In this document: positions 8,295-16,845 of the stretch, one piece after another | Layout of the letters: each line of letters opens with the position of its first letter | Position numbering within the stretch: the first letter of the stretch is position 1 | DNA from: Ruegeria sp. Ofav3-42 | GTDB lineage: Bacteria; Pseudomonadota; Alphaproteobacteria; Rhodobacterales; Rhodobacteraceae | DNA: 64,000 nucleotides | Reading direction: 5' to 3' | Assembly (NCBI RefSeq): GCF_022347725.1 | Contig: NZ_JAKRGB010000008.1 | Location: 144,443-208,442, forward strand | Made by a program: the position numbers and the translations under genes | Notes under the pieces: model-generated | The model's database searches: none | The model's input: only the letters and a program-made list of their open reading frames with translations | Told to the model about the DNA's origin: nothing

Positions 8295-8792
8295 TTGGCA
8301 GATTTTGCAATTTACGCGCTACGGGCTGGTTCGGGGACCTTGGCGCTGTCCCCATTGCCTGGCGGTGGCGGAAGGTATGCCGACGATCTGAAAGTGATTC
8401 ACGACTGGCGCCCTGATCTGGTGATTTCCATGACGACTGAGACCGAGATGCAGCAAGCCGGGGCGGGCGGCTTTGGTCCGGATGTCCAAACCGGGTCTGC
8501 GGTCTGGCTGCACCTGCCGGTCGAGGATTTCGGAGCGCCGCCGCCGGAAATCGAAGCCCTTTGGCCCCAGGCCAGCGTAACTGCCCGACAGGTTTTGTCA
8601 GATGGTGGGCGTATTCTGGTGCACTGCCGGGGCGGTTGCGGGCGATCGGGGATGGTTGCCCTCAGGCTTATGGTTGAAAATGGTGAAGAGTCGAATCACG
8701 CACTCAGCCGGTTGCGTTCAGCCCGGCCTTGTGCGGTGGAAACGGATCAGCAGATGGCCTGGGCCATGAAGCCGACCCAAGGCGATCGGTGA
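8295..8792 (+). CDS. dual-specificity/tyrosine phosphatase family protein
   Basis: A 165-residue protein with the cysteine phosphatase P-loop HCRGGCGRSG at about residues 114-123 (C-x5-R-S) and an upstream conserved D in the LPVEDFGAP segment that could be the general acid. It belongs to the atypical dual-specificity type found in many alphaproteobacteria. The best start is a TTG at 8295, 7 to 10 bases after AAGGAACG; no ATG in frame would keep the N-terminal strand. It is divergent from dnaX. Substrate unknown. Confidence 0.78.
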   Translation: MADFAIYALRAGSGTLALSPLPGGGGRYADDLKVIHDWRPDLVISMTTETEMQQAGAGGFGPDVQTGSAVWLHLPVEDFGAPPPEIEALWPQASVTARQVLSDGGRILVHCRGGCGRSGMVALRLMVENGEESNHALSRLRSARPCAVETDQQMAWAMKPTQGDR

Positions 8793-8799
8793 TCCAATA

Positions 8800-9207
8800 T
8801 CAGGTCGTGGCCTGCTGAACGAACTGTTGCGATGGGCGCGGCGCAAGAGCCGATGCCTGGAGCATGGCGCAGGGCAACGTGGTTAAGACACCGGTGGGCA
8901 GCGAAGCGATACCAGAGCCGAACATCATGTCCGCGTAGTCATCCAGCTTGTCCGCCGAGTCGTTCGTGTTTGCCCCACAATAAACCCTAATCCGGGATGG
9001 GCTGGCCCGAAACAGGGCGGTGCATCCTTCGCCGCAATGAGTCAGTTCGCTTGAGCCATCCATTTCGAATTCACTGGTGGTTACCGGGCTTGCCGTCGCC
9101 ATTGCTTCGGCAATCGCGCGGGCCATTCGGGCCAGTGCGGGGCAGTTTTTGCCCGTCTTTTGGCACATGGTTGCAGAAAACTCGTGCGTCGTTGTCTTCC
9201 AGATCAT
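8800..9207 (-). CDS. small thioredoxin-like [2Fe-2S]/DUF1636-like protein under B12 riboswitch control
   Basis: A 135-residue protein starting at the ATG at 9207, 6 bases after a GGAGGG ribosome site; the frame stays open further upstream but that part overlaps the riboswitch leader. Four cysteines sit as C15-x6-C22 and C58-x3-C62 (CQKTGKNC and HCGEGC). This is the spacing style of thioredoxin-like [2Fe-2S] ferredoxins and of DUF1636 putative metal-binding proteins. A fifth cysteine follows in YCGAN. It is the only gene downstream of the cobalamin riboswitch, since it converges with the phosphatase gene after 7 bases. A role in cobalt or cobalamin metabolism is inferred from the riboswitch, not from the protein. 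Confidence 0.65.
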   Translation of the reverse strand: MIWKTTTHEFSATMCQKTGKNCPALARMARAIAEAMATASPVTTSEFEMDGSSELTHCGEGCTALFRASPSRIRVYCGANTNDSADKLDDYADMMFGSGIASLPTGVLTTLPCAMLQASALAPRPSQQFVQQATT

Positions 9208-9304
9208 GCTGCGCCCTCCGCGCGATGGACAGGGGACGTGGAACAGGTGTCTCAGCGAACTGAAGACCTGCCCGGACACCCCGCCCGAGTTTCGGTTTTT
9301 CTTT

Positions 9305-9505
9305 CGATGGCAGGTCTCCTGACTTGCGGGTCGTTGCTTTGCCGACCTTCCCAGCCTTTCGGCCAGTGGTGTTTCGGCATTGCTCACCGCTTACAGTTGC
9401 GGGGGCAGTCGCGGCCTTGGTCCGTTCCGGCATTGCCGGGCTGGACCGCACCGTGTTCCCTTTTCATCCCGCCCCAATATGAGGACGAGAACCATCACGC
9501 CATCG
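9305..9505 (-). promoter_or_regulatory. cobalamin (B12) riboswitch
   Basis: Read on the minus strand, the element opens with CGATGGC (9505-9499) and closes with GCCATCG (9311-9305), a 7-base P1 pairing. Between them are the conserved blocks of the class: GGGAACACGGTG, then CTGCCCCCGCAACTGTAAGC, then CCACTGG, then GGGAAGGTCGG, then GTCAGGAGACCTGCC (B12 box). The 98 bases before the downstream ATG contain a hairpin (CAGGT ... TCAG TTCG CTGA ... ACCTG) that could be part of the expression platform. It should switch off the 8800-9207 gene when adenosylcobalamin is plentiful. Confidence 0.95.
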
Positions 9506-9654
9506 CTAGCGGTTGTAGGTGGCTTGAGTCAAGCAGGCTCTTTTTGCCGCTCGAAACGGACGTGTGGTCACTTTGGAAATCTATTGACTTTGATCTGCGA
9601 AAAGCGCCGATTGCAACAGGTGAACCGAACAGTTCAGATGCTTGCGAGGGCGCT

Positions 9655-10512
9655 ATGTTGGACGACACTCCGGTCGTTTTGACCGAAGATTTCAAGTTTG
9701 ACGCCGGTTCGGCCAGCCTGTCGGCGCGGTTGTACATGCCTGCATCGACGCCGGACGTGGCGATTGTAATCCACGGCGCCACAGGGGTTCCGCGCGACTA
9801 TTATCAACATTTTGCGCATTGGCTGGCGACGGAACAGGGGATGGCCTGCCTGACCTATGACTATCGTGGCTTTGGTCATTCGCTGACCGCCCGGCTGCGC
9901 GATTCGAAGGCTACGATGGCCGATTGGGCCCTGATCGATATGCCCGCCGCTCGGGTTGAAATGCGCCGAAGATTCCCAGTCGCCAAGCAGTGGAGCATCG
10001 GCCATTCGGTCGGTGGAATGCTGGGGCCGATTCAGCCGGATATCGAGCAGATTGATCGGATGATCTGTGTCTGCTCGGGGTTGGTCACGTTATCCGATCA
10101 CCCCTGGCCGTACCGCGCGCTGGCGACAATGTTCTGGTATGGTCACCCGCCATTGTTGGTGAAAGCACTGGGATACTTGCCGGGTAAGGCGCTGGGTTTC
10201 GGTTCTGATCTGCCCGCCAGTGTTTACTGGCAATGGCGCAAATGGTGCACCAACGCGCTGAACTACGTGCCGGACATTGGCAAGAGCCTGCCAGAAGCCA
10301 GATGGGCCGCGTCGGAAGCACCCGTTGATCTGTTCACAATGGACGACGATCAAGTGGTGCCCCCGAACGCGGTTTGGCGACTTGCCGATCTTTACGGTCC
10401 TAAGGCGCGCAGGCATCAACTGTCGCCGAAGGAGTTCGGCTTGACCGAGGTTGGCCACATCGGTGCATTTGCGCGCCGAAACGCGGCCATCTGGCCCCGG
10501 CTGATTGCTTGA
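9655..10512 (+). CDS. alpha/beta-hydrolase family protein
   Basis: A 285-residue protein starting at the ATG at 9655 after GCGAGGG; the frame continues upstream only as the antisense of the riboswitch. It shows the alpha/beta-hydrolase order: oxyanion region VIHGATGVPRDYYQ, LTYDYRGFGHS, then a nucleophile elbow-like segment IGHSVGGM at about residues 117-124 (G-H-S-x-G-G), an acidic residue in FTMDDDQVVP and a histidine in EVGHIGAF near the end. These fit a Ser-Asp-His triad. The family is very broad (esterases, lipases, haloperoxidases), so no substrate is proposed. Confidence 0.8.
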   Translation: MLDDTPVVLTEDFKFDAGSASLSARLYMPASTPDVAIVIHGATGVPRDYYQHFAHWLATEQGMACLTYDYRGFGHSLTARLRDSKATMADWALIDMPAARVEMRRRFPVAKQWSIGHSVGGMLGPIQPDIEQIDRMICVCSGLVTLSDHPWPYRALATMFWYGHPPLLVKALGYLPGKALGFGSDLPASVYWQWRKWCTNALNYVPDIGKSLPEARWAASEAPVDLFTMDDDQVVPPNAVWRLADLYGPKARRHQLSPKEFGLTEVGHIGAFARRNAAIWPRLIA

Positions 10513-10515
10513 AAC

Positions 10516-10537
10516 AGGCGCCGGAAATCCGGCACCT
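10516..10537. terminator. hairpin between convergent hydrolase and rsgA genes
   Basis: AGG-C-GCCGG and CCGGC-A-CCT pair around an AAAT loop with one C/A mismatch. It fills the 23-base gap between the two convergent genes and could end transcription from both sides. TCTTTT follows on the plus strand. Confidence 0.45.
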
Positions 10538-11564
10538 ATAGTCTTTTGCGCGACTTCTTCTCGTGCATCACAGAGCGCACCATTTTGCCAAAGGCTTTGT
10601 TACGCGCGCGTGATTGCGCCACGGTTTCCGAGTTTCTCTGATCCTCGCGGCGCAATTTCCACCAACGGTCCAGCCGTTCTGGCTCCAACGATCCATCTGT
10701 GATTGCTTCCTGCACAGCGCAGTCGGGTTCGGCGTTGTGTTGGCAATCGGCAAAACGGCAACGCTCGGCCAGTTCCAGAATATCCGAGAATACCTCATCC
10801 ACACCATCCTGCGCATCCAGCAGTCGCAAAGCGCGCATGCCGGGTGTGTCTACAAGCCAGCCCCCGTTTCGCATCGGATGAAGCGCGCGGGATGTTGTTG
10901 TATGGCGGCCCCGCGCGTCGTCCTCACGAATGCCGGCCGTGGCCTCAGCCGAACCTGTCATAGCGTTCGCTAACGTCGTTTTGCCGACACCGGATGATCC
11001 GACGAGTGCAGCAGTCTGTCCGGCCGGGCACCAAGACAGGACCTGTTCAATTTCCGTGACGTCCAGCGCGTTGACTGTAAGAACGGTCAGAAACGGGGCC
11101 AGCGACTCTGCGGGTTTGGCGAAGTTACTCGGATCGGCGCAGGTATCTGCCTGGGTCAATACAACAACGGGATAACACCCGGCCTGATGGGCCAAAGCCA
11201 AATACCGCTCAAGACGAGCCAGATTAAAATCTGCATTGCAAGAGCTGACGATGAACAGCACGTCGACATTAGCGGCGATCAATTGCGCATCGGCACCGGT
11301 ACCGGCGGCGCGTCGTTTCAATAAGCTTCGGCGCGCCAGCACATGTTGTACGCGGTATTCAGGGTCGGTGAGCACCCAATCTCCAACCGCAAAATCTCCG
11401 GTTGGTCGGCCAGGGGTCAGCAATGGTGTTTCGCCATCAGCATTCACGCCGGTCAGACGATCACGATGAACAGCAGTGACGCGAAAGGGTATGCACGAAG
11501 GATTGGCCGCATGTTGCGCAGCAAAGTGAGAGGACCATCCGAGGTCCGATAGTGTAATGGACAT
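10536..11564 (-). CDS. rsgA: ribosome small-subunit-dependent GTPase A
   Basis: A circularly permuted GTPase. An N-terminal OB-like domain (RDRLTGVNADGE, GDWVLTDPEY) is followed by the G4 motif TQAD, then G1 GSSGVGKTT, then G3 DTPGMR. It ends with the zinc-knuckle region CRFADCQHNAEPDC. RsgA (YjeQ) helps late maturation of the 30S subunit. The start is taken at the ATG at 11564 (MSITLSDLGW); an in-frame ATG at 11615 would add 17 residues unlike the family. Neither has a strong ribosome site. The SRP RNA gene lies upstream on the same strand. Confidence 0.92.
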   Translation of the reverse strand: MSITLSDLGWSSHFAAQHAANPSCIPFRVTAVHRDRLTGVNADGETPLLTPGRPTGDFAVGDWVLTDPEYRVQHVLARRSLLKRRAAGTGADAQLIAANVDVLFIVSSCNADFNLARLERYLALAHQAGCYPVVVLTQADTCADPSNFAKPAESLAPFLTVLTVNALDVTEIEQVLSWCPAGQTAALVGSSGVGKTTLANAMTGSAEATAGIREDDARGRHTTTSRALHPMRNGGWLVDTPGMRALRLLDAQDGVDEVFSDILELAERCRFADCQHNAEPDCAVQEAITDGSLEPERLDRWWKLRREDQRNSETVAQSRARNKAFGKMVRSVMHEKKSRKRL

Positions 11565-11724
11565 TGTTCTGCCTGTGTTCAGGTACAGCAAACCGTCAGG
11601 ATGGCAGACGCGCATCCATTGGTGATGTGTTCAGGCAGGGGTAGGGGTAAGGCTTAGAACCACTCTGCCCGAAGGGTTTTTGCTACAATCATAAAAGCCC
11701 TCCTGCGGCTGATGGCCTGAGTAA

Positions 11725-11822
11725 GTGAGAGGTTGGACATCGACCCAAGCGGGGCTCGTTGTGGCTGCTTCCTTCCGGACCTGACCAGGTTGGCGAGGCG
11801 CTCGCCCGCGCCAACCTCTCAA
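11725..11822 (-). ncRNA. ffs: small signal recognition particle RNA (4.5S type)
   Basis: On the minus strand the segment contains the near-invariant SRP domain IV core, GGTCAGGTCCGGAAGGAAGC, with the GGAA tetraloop between 11787 and 11764. The ends pair: GAGAGGTTGG (11820-11811 side) with CCAACCTCTC (11736-11727 side), closing a single long hairpin of about 96 nucleotides. That is the usual shape of the bacterial small SRP RNA. It binds Ffh and targets membrane proteins. The exact ends are estimated from the closing stem. Confidence 0.95.
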
Positions 11823-11860
11823 GGGGTGATATAGGGAAGGCCCACGCAAAAGACAACCCG

Positions 11861-13783
11861 TCAGAGCGAGAGTTGAATTTGCAGAAACCCCTCCGGGTCC
11901 ACACCCTCAAGCTTGGGGCTGAGCTGTACGATTTCCGCGATGTGTTCCTGCGCCTTTGGACTGGTTTTCAAAAGCGCTGAGGCACCGGGCAGAGGCGCGA
12001 GGGTGAAAGGGCAAGGACCTTGACCCAGCGATTCTTCTGGCGAACCTCCGGTTAGGTAGTCCTTCAGGACCTGTTGAATGGACAAAGTCGGTAGAGTGAT
12101 CGCTTCAGCCTCTTGGACGAACGGAAAATGCCCACCTCCGTTTGCACGGTAGTTGTTCAGCGCGACGACAAAACGCTGGTCTGCCGCTACTTCTTGACCA
12201 CCAAAGCGGATGTCTGACACGCGTCGGTGTTCCGGGTTGATCAAATGCCCGTTGGCGTCAAAGCGCGGAGGTACGCTCAGGTCGATCACATAGTTCAGGC
12301 CGAACAGAACATCGAAATTGTGCCCTGCACGATCTGGATTTACCAATTCGACGTGCCTGCCTGTTTTCATCTGATTGAAAACGCCAGCCGACATTTCAAG
12401 CCAGTTTATAGTTTGTTTTCCGGAGACAACGACCGCCCTGAGCTCGTTGGGAAAGATACTCAGGTCGGTCACGTGGCGCATGCGAACCACACCAGCGGGG
12501 ACGTCCGTAAAAAAACGCGGCCCTGCGCGGCCTCCGAATTTCGACGGCGCTGCGGCGGACAGCATTGGCGTGCCCTCCCAGTCCGTCCCCTTCAAATGTT
12601 GACGCAATTCAGCGGCTTGTGCTGCTGCAACCATCGCAAGCCCGCGGTCCTTGGCGCAAAAACTAAAGTAGCTGTGCAAGTGTCGATCCGTGCGCCCAAC
12701 GGGTTCATCGGCACGCTGGCGCGTTGCGGCATGCAAATCGGAAAACAGGGTCACAATCTCGGGATCCTCCGGCACCGGGGCTGCACCTGATACCGGCCGC
12801 AACTCGGCCTGCTGTGTTTCAACCGACCACTTCCCACCTTCTGTCATGGTGAGGGTTAAATCGATGAGGCCCAGATGCGTTCCGGCCGATCCTGGCATGA
12901 CGACCGGTACCCCGTGTACAAGACCGCTGGCGGCATCAACATGTTCAAGCCCTGCATGTGATGAGCCAGGCAGCGTCAAATGCGTGTGCCCAGCGACGAT
13001 TGCATCGATACCATTGATGGCCGCGAGGGGTATAACCGCGTTTTCCAGATCGGGCTCTGGGTCAGAGGAATCCAGCCCGGAATGGGCAAGTGCCACAATC
13101 AATTCGCACCCTTGGGACCGAAGTTCCGACACTTTGGTCCGTGCGCATGGCAGGATGTCGTCGATCTGCACCTTGTCCTCAAGTCGGTGGGATTCCCATT
13201 TCCGGGTCTGCGGCGGCAATACCGAGAAGACGCCGATTTTCAGCGCAACGGGTTTTCCATCTACGTCCACGGGCCGGTTCAAAATCACATGGTCCCGCCA
13301 CGCGGAAGGTTTACCCATTCGTCGCACGTTGCTGCAAATCACGGGGCAGGGCGCTTGCGAAAGAATGTGGTCCAGCACGTCCAGTCCGAATCCGAAGTCA
13401 TGATTGCCCAACCCGATCGCATCATATCCAAGCACCCCAAAGGCCTGCATCACAGCGTGGCGCTCATTTTGTTGTTCTGCAGCCAAGTCTCCTGCTGGTG
13501 TTCCCTGCAGCGAATCCCCATTGTCAAAAAGCAGCACCAGGGCGTCGCGTGCCTGTTCGCGCGCTGCCCGGATCAGGCTCGCGGTTCGGGTCAGTCCGAT
13601 CGAGGGTTCAGGAGTGTCAGAGTAGTAGTCAAAACTGCTCAAATTCATATGCAGGTCCGTCGTGGCCAGTATCCGGACCTGCAAAGTCTGCGATGGCAGA
13701 GAAGGGGAAAGTTTCAAAATTCTACTTCTGGCAGTTTTGTCATAGTCATTTTCCACAAAAAGATTATTCACTGCAAATTTCAA
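11861..13783 (-). CDS. cpdB: 2',3'-cyclic-nucleotide 2'-phosphodiesterase/3'-nucleotidase-like protein
   Basis: A 640-residue protein of the 5'-nucleotidase/CpdB superfamily. The N-terminal metallophosphatase domain shows ATTDLHMN, FDNGDSLQGTP, GLGNHDFGFG and AGHTHLTLPG; these are the metal-binding D-x-H, G-D, G-N-H-D/E and G-H-x-H blocks. The C-terminal substrate domain has VVSGKQTINWLEMSAGVFNQ and NYRANGGGHFP. Length fits the family. The N-terminus (MKFAVNNLFVENDYDKTARS) shows no signal peptide although CpdB is normally periplasmic, and no later start keeps the metal site. The protein may be cytoplasmic or exported in another way. Confidence 0.88.
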   Translation of the reverse strand: MKFAVNNLFVENDYDKTARSRILKLSPSLPSQTLQVRILATTDLHMNLSSFDYYSDTPEPSIGLTRTASLIRAAREQARDALVLLFDNGDSLQGTPAGDLAAEQQNERHAVMQAFGVLGYDAIGLGNHDFGFGLDVLDHILSQAPCPVICSNVRRMGKPSAWRDHVILNRPVDVDGKPVALKIGVFSVLPPQTRKWESHRLEDKVQIDDILPCARTKVSELRSQGCELIVALAHSGLDSSDPEPDLENAVIPLAAINGIDAIVAGHTHLTLPGSSHAGLEHVDAASGLVHGVPVVMPGSAGTHLGLIDLTLTMTEGGKWSVETQQAELRPVSGAAPVPEDPEIVTLFSDLHAATRQRADEPVGRTDRHLHSYFSFCAKDRGLAMVAAAQAAELRQHLKGTDWEGTPMLSAAAPSKFGGRAGPRFFTDVPAGVVRMRHVTDLSIFPNELRAVVVSGKQTINWLEMSAGVFNQMKTGRHVELVNPDRAGHNFDVLFGLNYVIDLSVPPRFDANGHLINPEHRRVSDIRFGGQEVAADQRFVVALNNYRANGGGHFPFVQEAEAITLPTLSIQQVLKDYLTGGSPEESLGQGPCPFTLAPLPGASALLKTSPKAQEHIAEIVQLSPKLEGVDPEGFLQIQLSL

Positions 13784-13891
13784 GGCTTAGCTGTGTTCAT
13801 TCGATGGCAACTTGAGCTCGCGCGCGCGGAATGCCGTTGCAACTGTCGGATCGTCATGGCAGCCCTGTGCAGACAAGCCTAAGGATCTGTT

Positions 13892-14872
13892 ATGAAAAAT
13901 GCGGAATATGTGACGTTTGGTGGTTCGGGCCTGGATCGTGCGGCGCATATTCGCGGCGATGCCGACGGAATTACCCGCGCCAAGGCACATCCGCAGGCAA
14001 AGTGTCTGATGCTGTGGCGTGGCAAAGTTCTGGTCCAGGGTGATGCGCTGGATCAGTTGGGACTGATTCCAATGACGCATAAGCTGGTCGAAAGCGGGCC
14101 GGGCGGTTCGGTCGAGCAACCCGTATTCCTTGGAATGTCCGACGAAACACCTGTGTTTGCTGCTGATATTTCGAATTGGTCCGCCGATGGTTTGGATCTG
14201 TCGGGTGTAGGCGCATTTGTAGACCGTTCCGAGCAACAGCACCCCGATCTACCTCAGGGCTATGTATTTGCGGAATTGCGCCGGATCATGACACGGCTGT
14301 CGACCCGAGACGCCGAATTGGCGGCCTCGGCCAAAGCGGTGATAGGCTGGCACGAAACCCACAGGTTCTGCGCTCGCTGCGGTGCGGCCAGCGATCAGAC
14401 ACAGGCAGGGTGGCAGCGCAGTTGCCCGTCTTGCGGCGGTCAACATTTTCCGCGAACCGATCCGGTTGTCATCATGTTGATTACGCATGGGGATTCGGTC
14501 CTGATGGGGCGGTCCCCGGGATGGCCAGAGGGGATGTACTCGCTGCTGGCAGGCTTCGTAGAACCGGGTGAAACGCTCGAGGCTGCGGTCCGCCGGGAAG
14601 TCATGGAAGAAGCGGGTGTACCTGTCGGCGCGGTCAGTTATTTGTCCAGCCAACCCTGGCCATTCCCCGCATCGCTGATGTTTGGGTGCGCGGGCGAAGC
14701 TTTGTCACGCGAAATCACTATCGACCCGGTCGAAATCGAAGATGCGATGTGGGTCAGCAAATCCGAGATGATGCAGGCGTTTGCCGGAGAACACCCGAAA
14801 CTGTTACCGGCCCGCAAAGGCGCAATCGCGCATTTTCTTTTGCAAAACTGGCTTGCGGATACGCTGGACTGA
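13892..14872 (+). CDS. nudC: NAD(+)/NADH pyrophosphatase, Nudix family
   Basis: A 326-residue protein with the NudC order: a variable N-terminal domain, a four-cysteine zinc ribbon (CARCGAASDQTQAG ... CPSCG at about residues 168-190), then the Nudix box around residues 226-248 (GFVEPGETLEAAVRREVMEEAG). Next comes the NudC-specific SQPWPFPASLM motif that distinguishes NADH/NAD-cap hydrolases from other Nudix proteins. The family cleaves NADH to NMNH and AMP and can remove NAD caps from RNA. It is divergent from cpdB, with a 108-base gap. Confidence 0.95.
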   Translation: MKNAEYVTFGGSGLDRAAHIRGDADGITRAKAHPQAKCLMLWRGKVLVQGDALDQLGLIPMTHKLVESGPGGSVEQPVFLGMSDETPVFAADISNWSADGLDLSGVGAFVDRSEQQHPDLPQGYVFAELRRIMTRLSTRDAELAASAKAVIGWHETHRFCARCGAASDQTQAGWQRSCPSCGGQHFPRTDPVVIMLITHGDSVLMGRSPGWPEGMYSLLAGFVEPGETLEAAVRREVMEEAGVPVGAVSYLSSQPWPFPASLMFGCAGEALSREITIDPVEIEDAMWVSKSEMMQAFAGEHPKLLPARKGAIAHFLLQNWLADTLD

Positions 14873-14912
14873 CAAAATACTAGGCTGAAACGCAAGAGAC
14901 ACGCGAACCACA

Positions 14913-15380
14913 ATGCAGTTTACAGCGCGAGAAGATATCGAAGCCCCTATCAACGCAGTATTCGAAATGGTTGCTGATTTCGAACGGTTCGAGCGTATGG
15001 CGATGCGCCGCGGGATCGACGTGCGGCGCATGTCTGGTCATATGGGCGTTGTGCCCGGCACCACCTGGGAGACCGAGTTCAAGTTGCGTGGCAAGCCGCG
15101 TCAGGTCTCGATCCAGATGGCCGATTGCGAACCACCCTCGCACATGCGGTTCGAAGCCGCCAGCAAGGGTATGAACGGGGTGACAACGATTGAGTTCCTG
15201 GCCCTGTCGCAGCGTCGAACGCGCCTTAGCGTGGGCATGTCGTTGTCGGCCAAATCCCTGCCGGCACGGCTGTTGCTACAGTCTCTGAGGCTTGGACAAT
15301 CGCGGTTTCGACGGCAGTTTCAAACACGGCTGAGCGAATTCGCGCGGGAAATGGAACAACGTCACATTCATGGTGGCTGA
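14913..15380 (+). CDS. SRPBCC-fold protein
   Basis: A 155-residue protein resembling the START/polyketide-cyclase (SRPBCC) fold. It begins with the characteristic strand and helix (FTAREDIEAPINAVFEMVADFERFERMAMRRG), continues with beta strands ending in WETEFKLRGKPRQVSIQM and a later ATTIEF-like strand, and ends in a long C-terminal helix (RFRRQFQTRLSEFAREME). The fold binds hydrophobic ligands, but no ligand or partner is evident. It follows nudC by 40 bases and may be co-transcribed. Confidence 0.7.
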   Translation: MQFTAREDIEAPINAVFEMVADFERFERMAMRRGIDVRRMSGHMGVVPGTTWETEFKLRGKPRQVSIQMADCEPPSHMRFEAASKGMNGVTTIEFLALSQRRTRLSVGMSLSAKSLPARLLLQSLRLGQSRFRRQFQTRLSEFAREMEQRHIHGG

Positions 15381-15412
15381 CCGGTTATTAATTCGGTCGT
15401 TAGGAGTGCGGT

Positions 15413-15880
15413 GTGGAAAGCTTAATCATTCGTAAGGCCGAGTTGGCCGATGCCGAGGGAATTTCGGAAGTGTTGAAGGAAATCGCCGCTGTCGGAAAGC
15501 GGAGTAGGCGATCCGACGTGGAATTTGCACGTGAAAACTACATCGCCGACCCAAACAGGATCAGATGCTCTGTCGCCCTGCAGGGTACTCGGGTGCTGGG
15601 CTTTCAGTCGCTGAAGATTGCGGTTGAAAACAACCCTTATGGCGCTCCGGCCGGATGGGGCATCATTGGAACACATATACGCCCATCAGCGGCCCGATGC
15701 GGCGTTGGTCGCGCCCTTTTTCGCGCGACACTTTCTGCCGCGCGTGACAAAGGTTTGTCGGCCATCGATGCAACCATTGCAAAAACAAACGCCGAAGGGT
15801 TGGCCTATTATTCGGCGATGGGGTTTGTCGACTACCGGCAGCACGACGGCGCCCAGTGCAAGAGTTTCTCCGTTACTTAA
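15413..15880 (+). CDS. GNAT-family N-acetyltransferase
   Basis: A 155-residue protein with the GNAT pattern: an N-terminal strand-helix (LIIRKAELADAEGISEVLKEI), a central strand, the acetyl-CoA pyrophosphate-binding motif A around residues 90-105 (PSAARCGVGRALFRATLSAA, of the R/Q-x-x-G-x-G/A type) and a C-terminal IDATIAKTNAEGLAYYSAMGF segment typical of the family. The start is a GTG at 15413, six bases after AGGAG; no ATG is available upstream in frame. It may be cotranscribed with the preceding SRPBCC gene. Substrate unknown. Confidence 0.85.
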   Translation: MESLIIRKAELADAEGISEVLKEIAAVGKRSRRSDVEFARENYIADPNRIRCSVALQGTRVLGFQSLKIAVENNPYGAPAGWGIIGTHIRPSAARCGVGRALFRATLSAARDKGLSAIDATIAKTNAEGLAYYSAMGFVDYRQHDGAQCKSFSVT

Positions 15881-15892
15881 ACGGTCAGCGCC

Positions 15893-16726
15893 TTAGCCGC
15901 GCGGCTGAGCGGCCGGATAGACCCCAAGAATCTCGACATTCGTGGTGAAGTGTTCCAGCTCATCCATGGCCAGTTGCACGTTCCGATCGTCCGGATGGCC
16001 CACGATATCGGCATAAAACTGCGTCGCGGTGAAGGACCCATCGACCATGTAGCTTTCCAGCTTGGTCATGTTGATGCCGTTGGTGGCAAACCCGCCCATG
16101 GCTTTGTACAGCGCCGCCGGGATGTTGCGGACTTGAAACACGAAGCTGGTGATCATGCCGTGGTCGCCGCGCCGCGTCATGTCGGCCTGTCGCGACATCA
16201 CCAGAAAACGCGTCGTGTTGTTGTCCCGGTCCTCGATGTGTCGGGCAAGAACGTTCAGCCCATAGATTTCACCGGCGAGCTCGCTGGCCAAGGCAGCCGA
16301 ATGAACCTCGCCCTGTTCCGAAACTTCGCGCGCCGCCCGCGCGTTGTCGGGGCTGACGCGGCCGCGGATGTTGTGTTCTTTCAGAAACTCCGCGCACTGA
16401 GGCAGAAGGACCAGATGCGAGTGCGCTTCAGTGACATCCTCAAGTTTGGCGCCCGGCACGGCGAGCAGATTTATGTGAACACGCACAAAAGCCTCGTCGA
16501 CGATGTGCAATCCACTGTGTGGCAGAAGACGGTGAATATCGGCCACCCGCCCGTAGGTCGTGTTCTCGACCGGTAGCATCGCCAGATCGGCATCACCCGA
16601 GCGAACCGATTCGATCACATCTTCGAAAGTCCGGCAGGGCAGGGCCTCCATATCGGGGCGCGCATCGCGGCAGGCCTCGTGGCTATAGGCTCCGGGTTCT
16701 CCCTGAAATGCAATACGTTTGGTCAT
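15893..16726 (-). CDS. pheA: prephenate dehydratase
   Basis: A 277-residue monofunctional prephenate dehydratase of phenylalanine synthesis. It shows the catalytic-domain motifs IAFQGEPGAYSHEA at the start, MLPVENTTYGRV around residue 60 and DNNTTRFLVMSR near residue 175. An ACT regulatory domain follows (MITSFVFQVRNIPAALYKAMGGFATNGINMTKLES). The chorismate mutase domain of the enteric PheA fusion is absent, as usual in alphaproteobacteria. The ATG at 16726 is preferred over an in-frame one at 16747, which would add a non-conserved MLHGIDH. Confidence 0.93.
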   Translation of the reverse strand: MTKRIAFQGEPGAYSHEACRDARPDMEALPCRTFEDVIESVRSGDADLAMLPVENTTYGRVADIHRLLPHSGLHIVDEAFVRVHINLLAVPGAKLEDVTEAHSHLVLLPQCAEFLKEHNIRGRVSPDNARAAREVSEQGEVHSAALASELAGEIYGLNVLARHIEDRDNNTTRFLVMSRQADMTRRGDHGMITSFVFQVRNIPAALYKAMGGFATNGINMTKLESYMVDGSFTATQFYADIVGHPDDRNVQLAMDELEHFTTNVEILGVYPAAQPRG

Positions 16727-16845
16727 ATGGTCGATTCCGTGCAACAAGTTCCAAAATTGGGCGTTTAGTCGCGGTGTCTATACCTTGCCTCTTGTCAGGG
16801 GAAGCCTTAGACACCCCGCAGACAGCTGAAATGGACTCGCGATCA

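Noticed and set aside
9160..9654. Long N-terminal extension of the alpha/beta-hydrolase frame
   Set aside because: It is the antisense of the cobalamin riboswitch and its leader; the hydrolase fold starts at the ATG at 9655 with a ribosome site.
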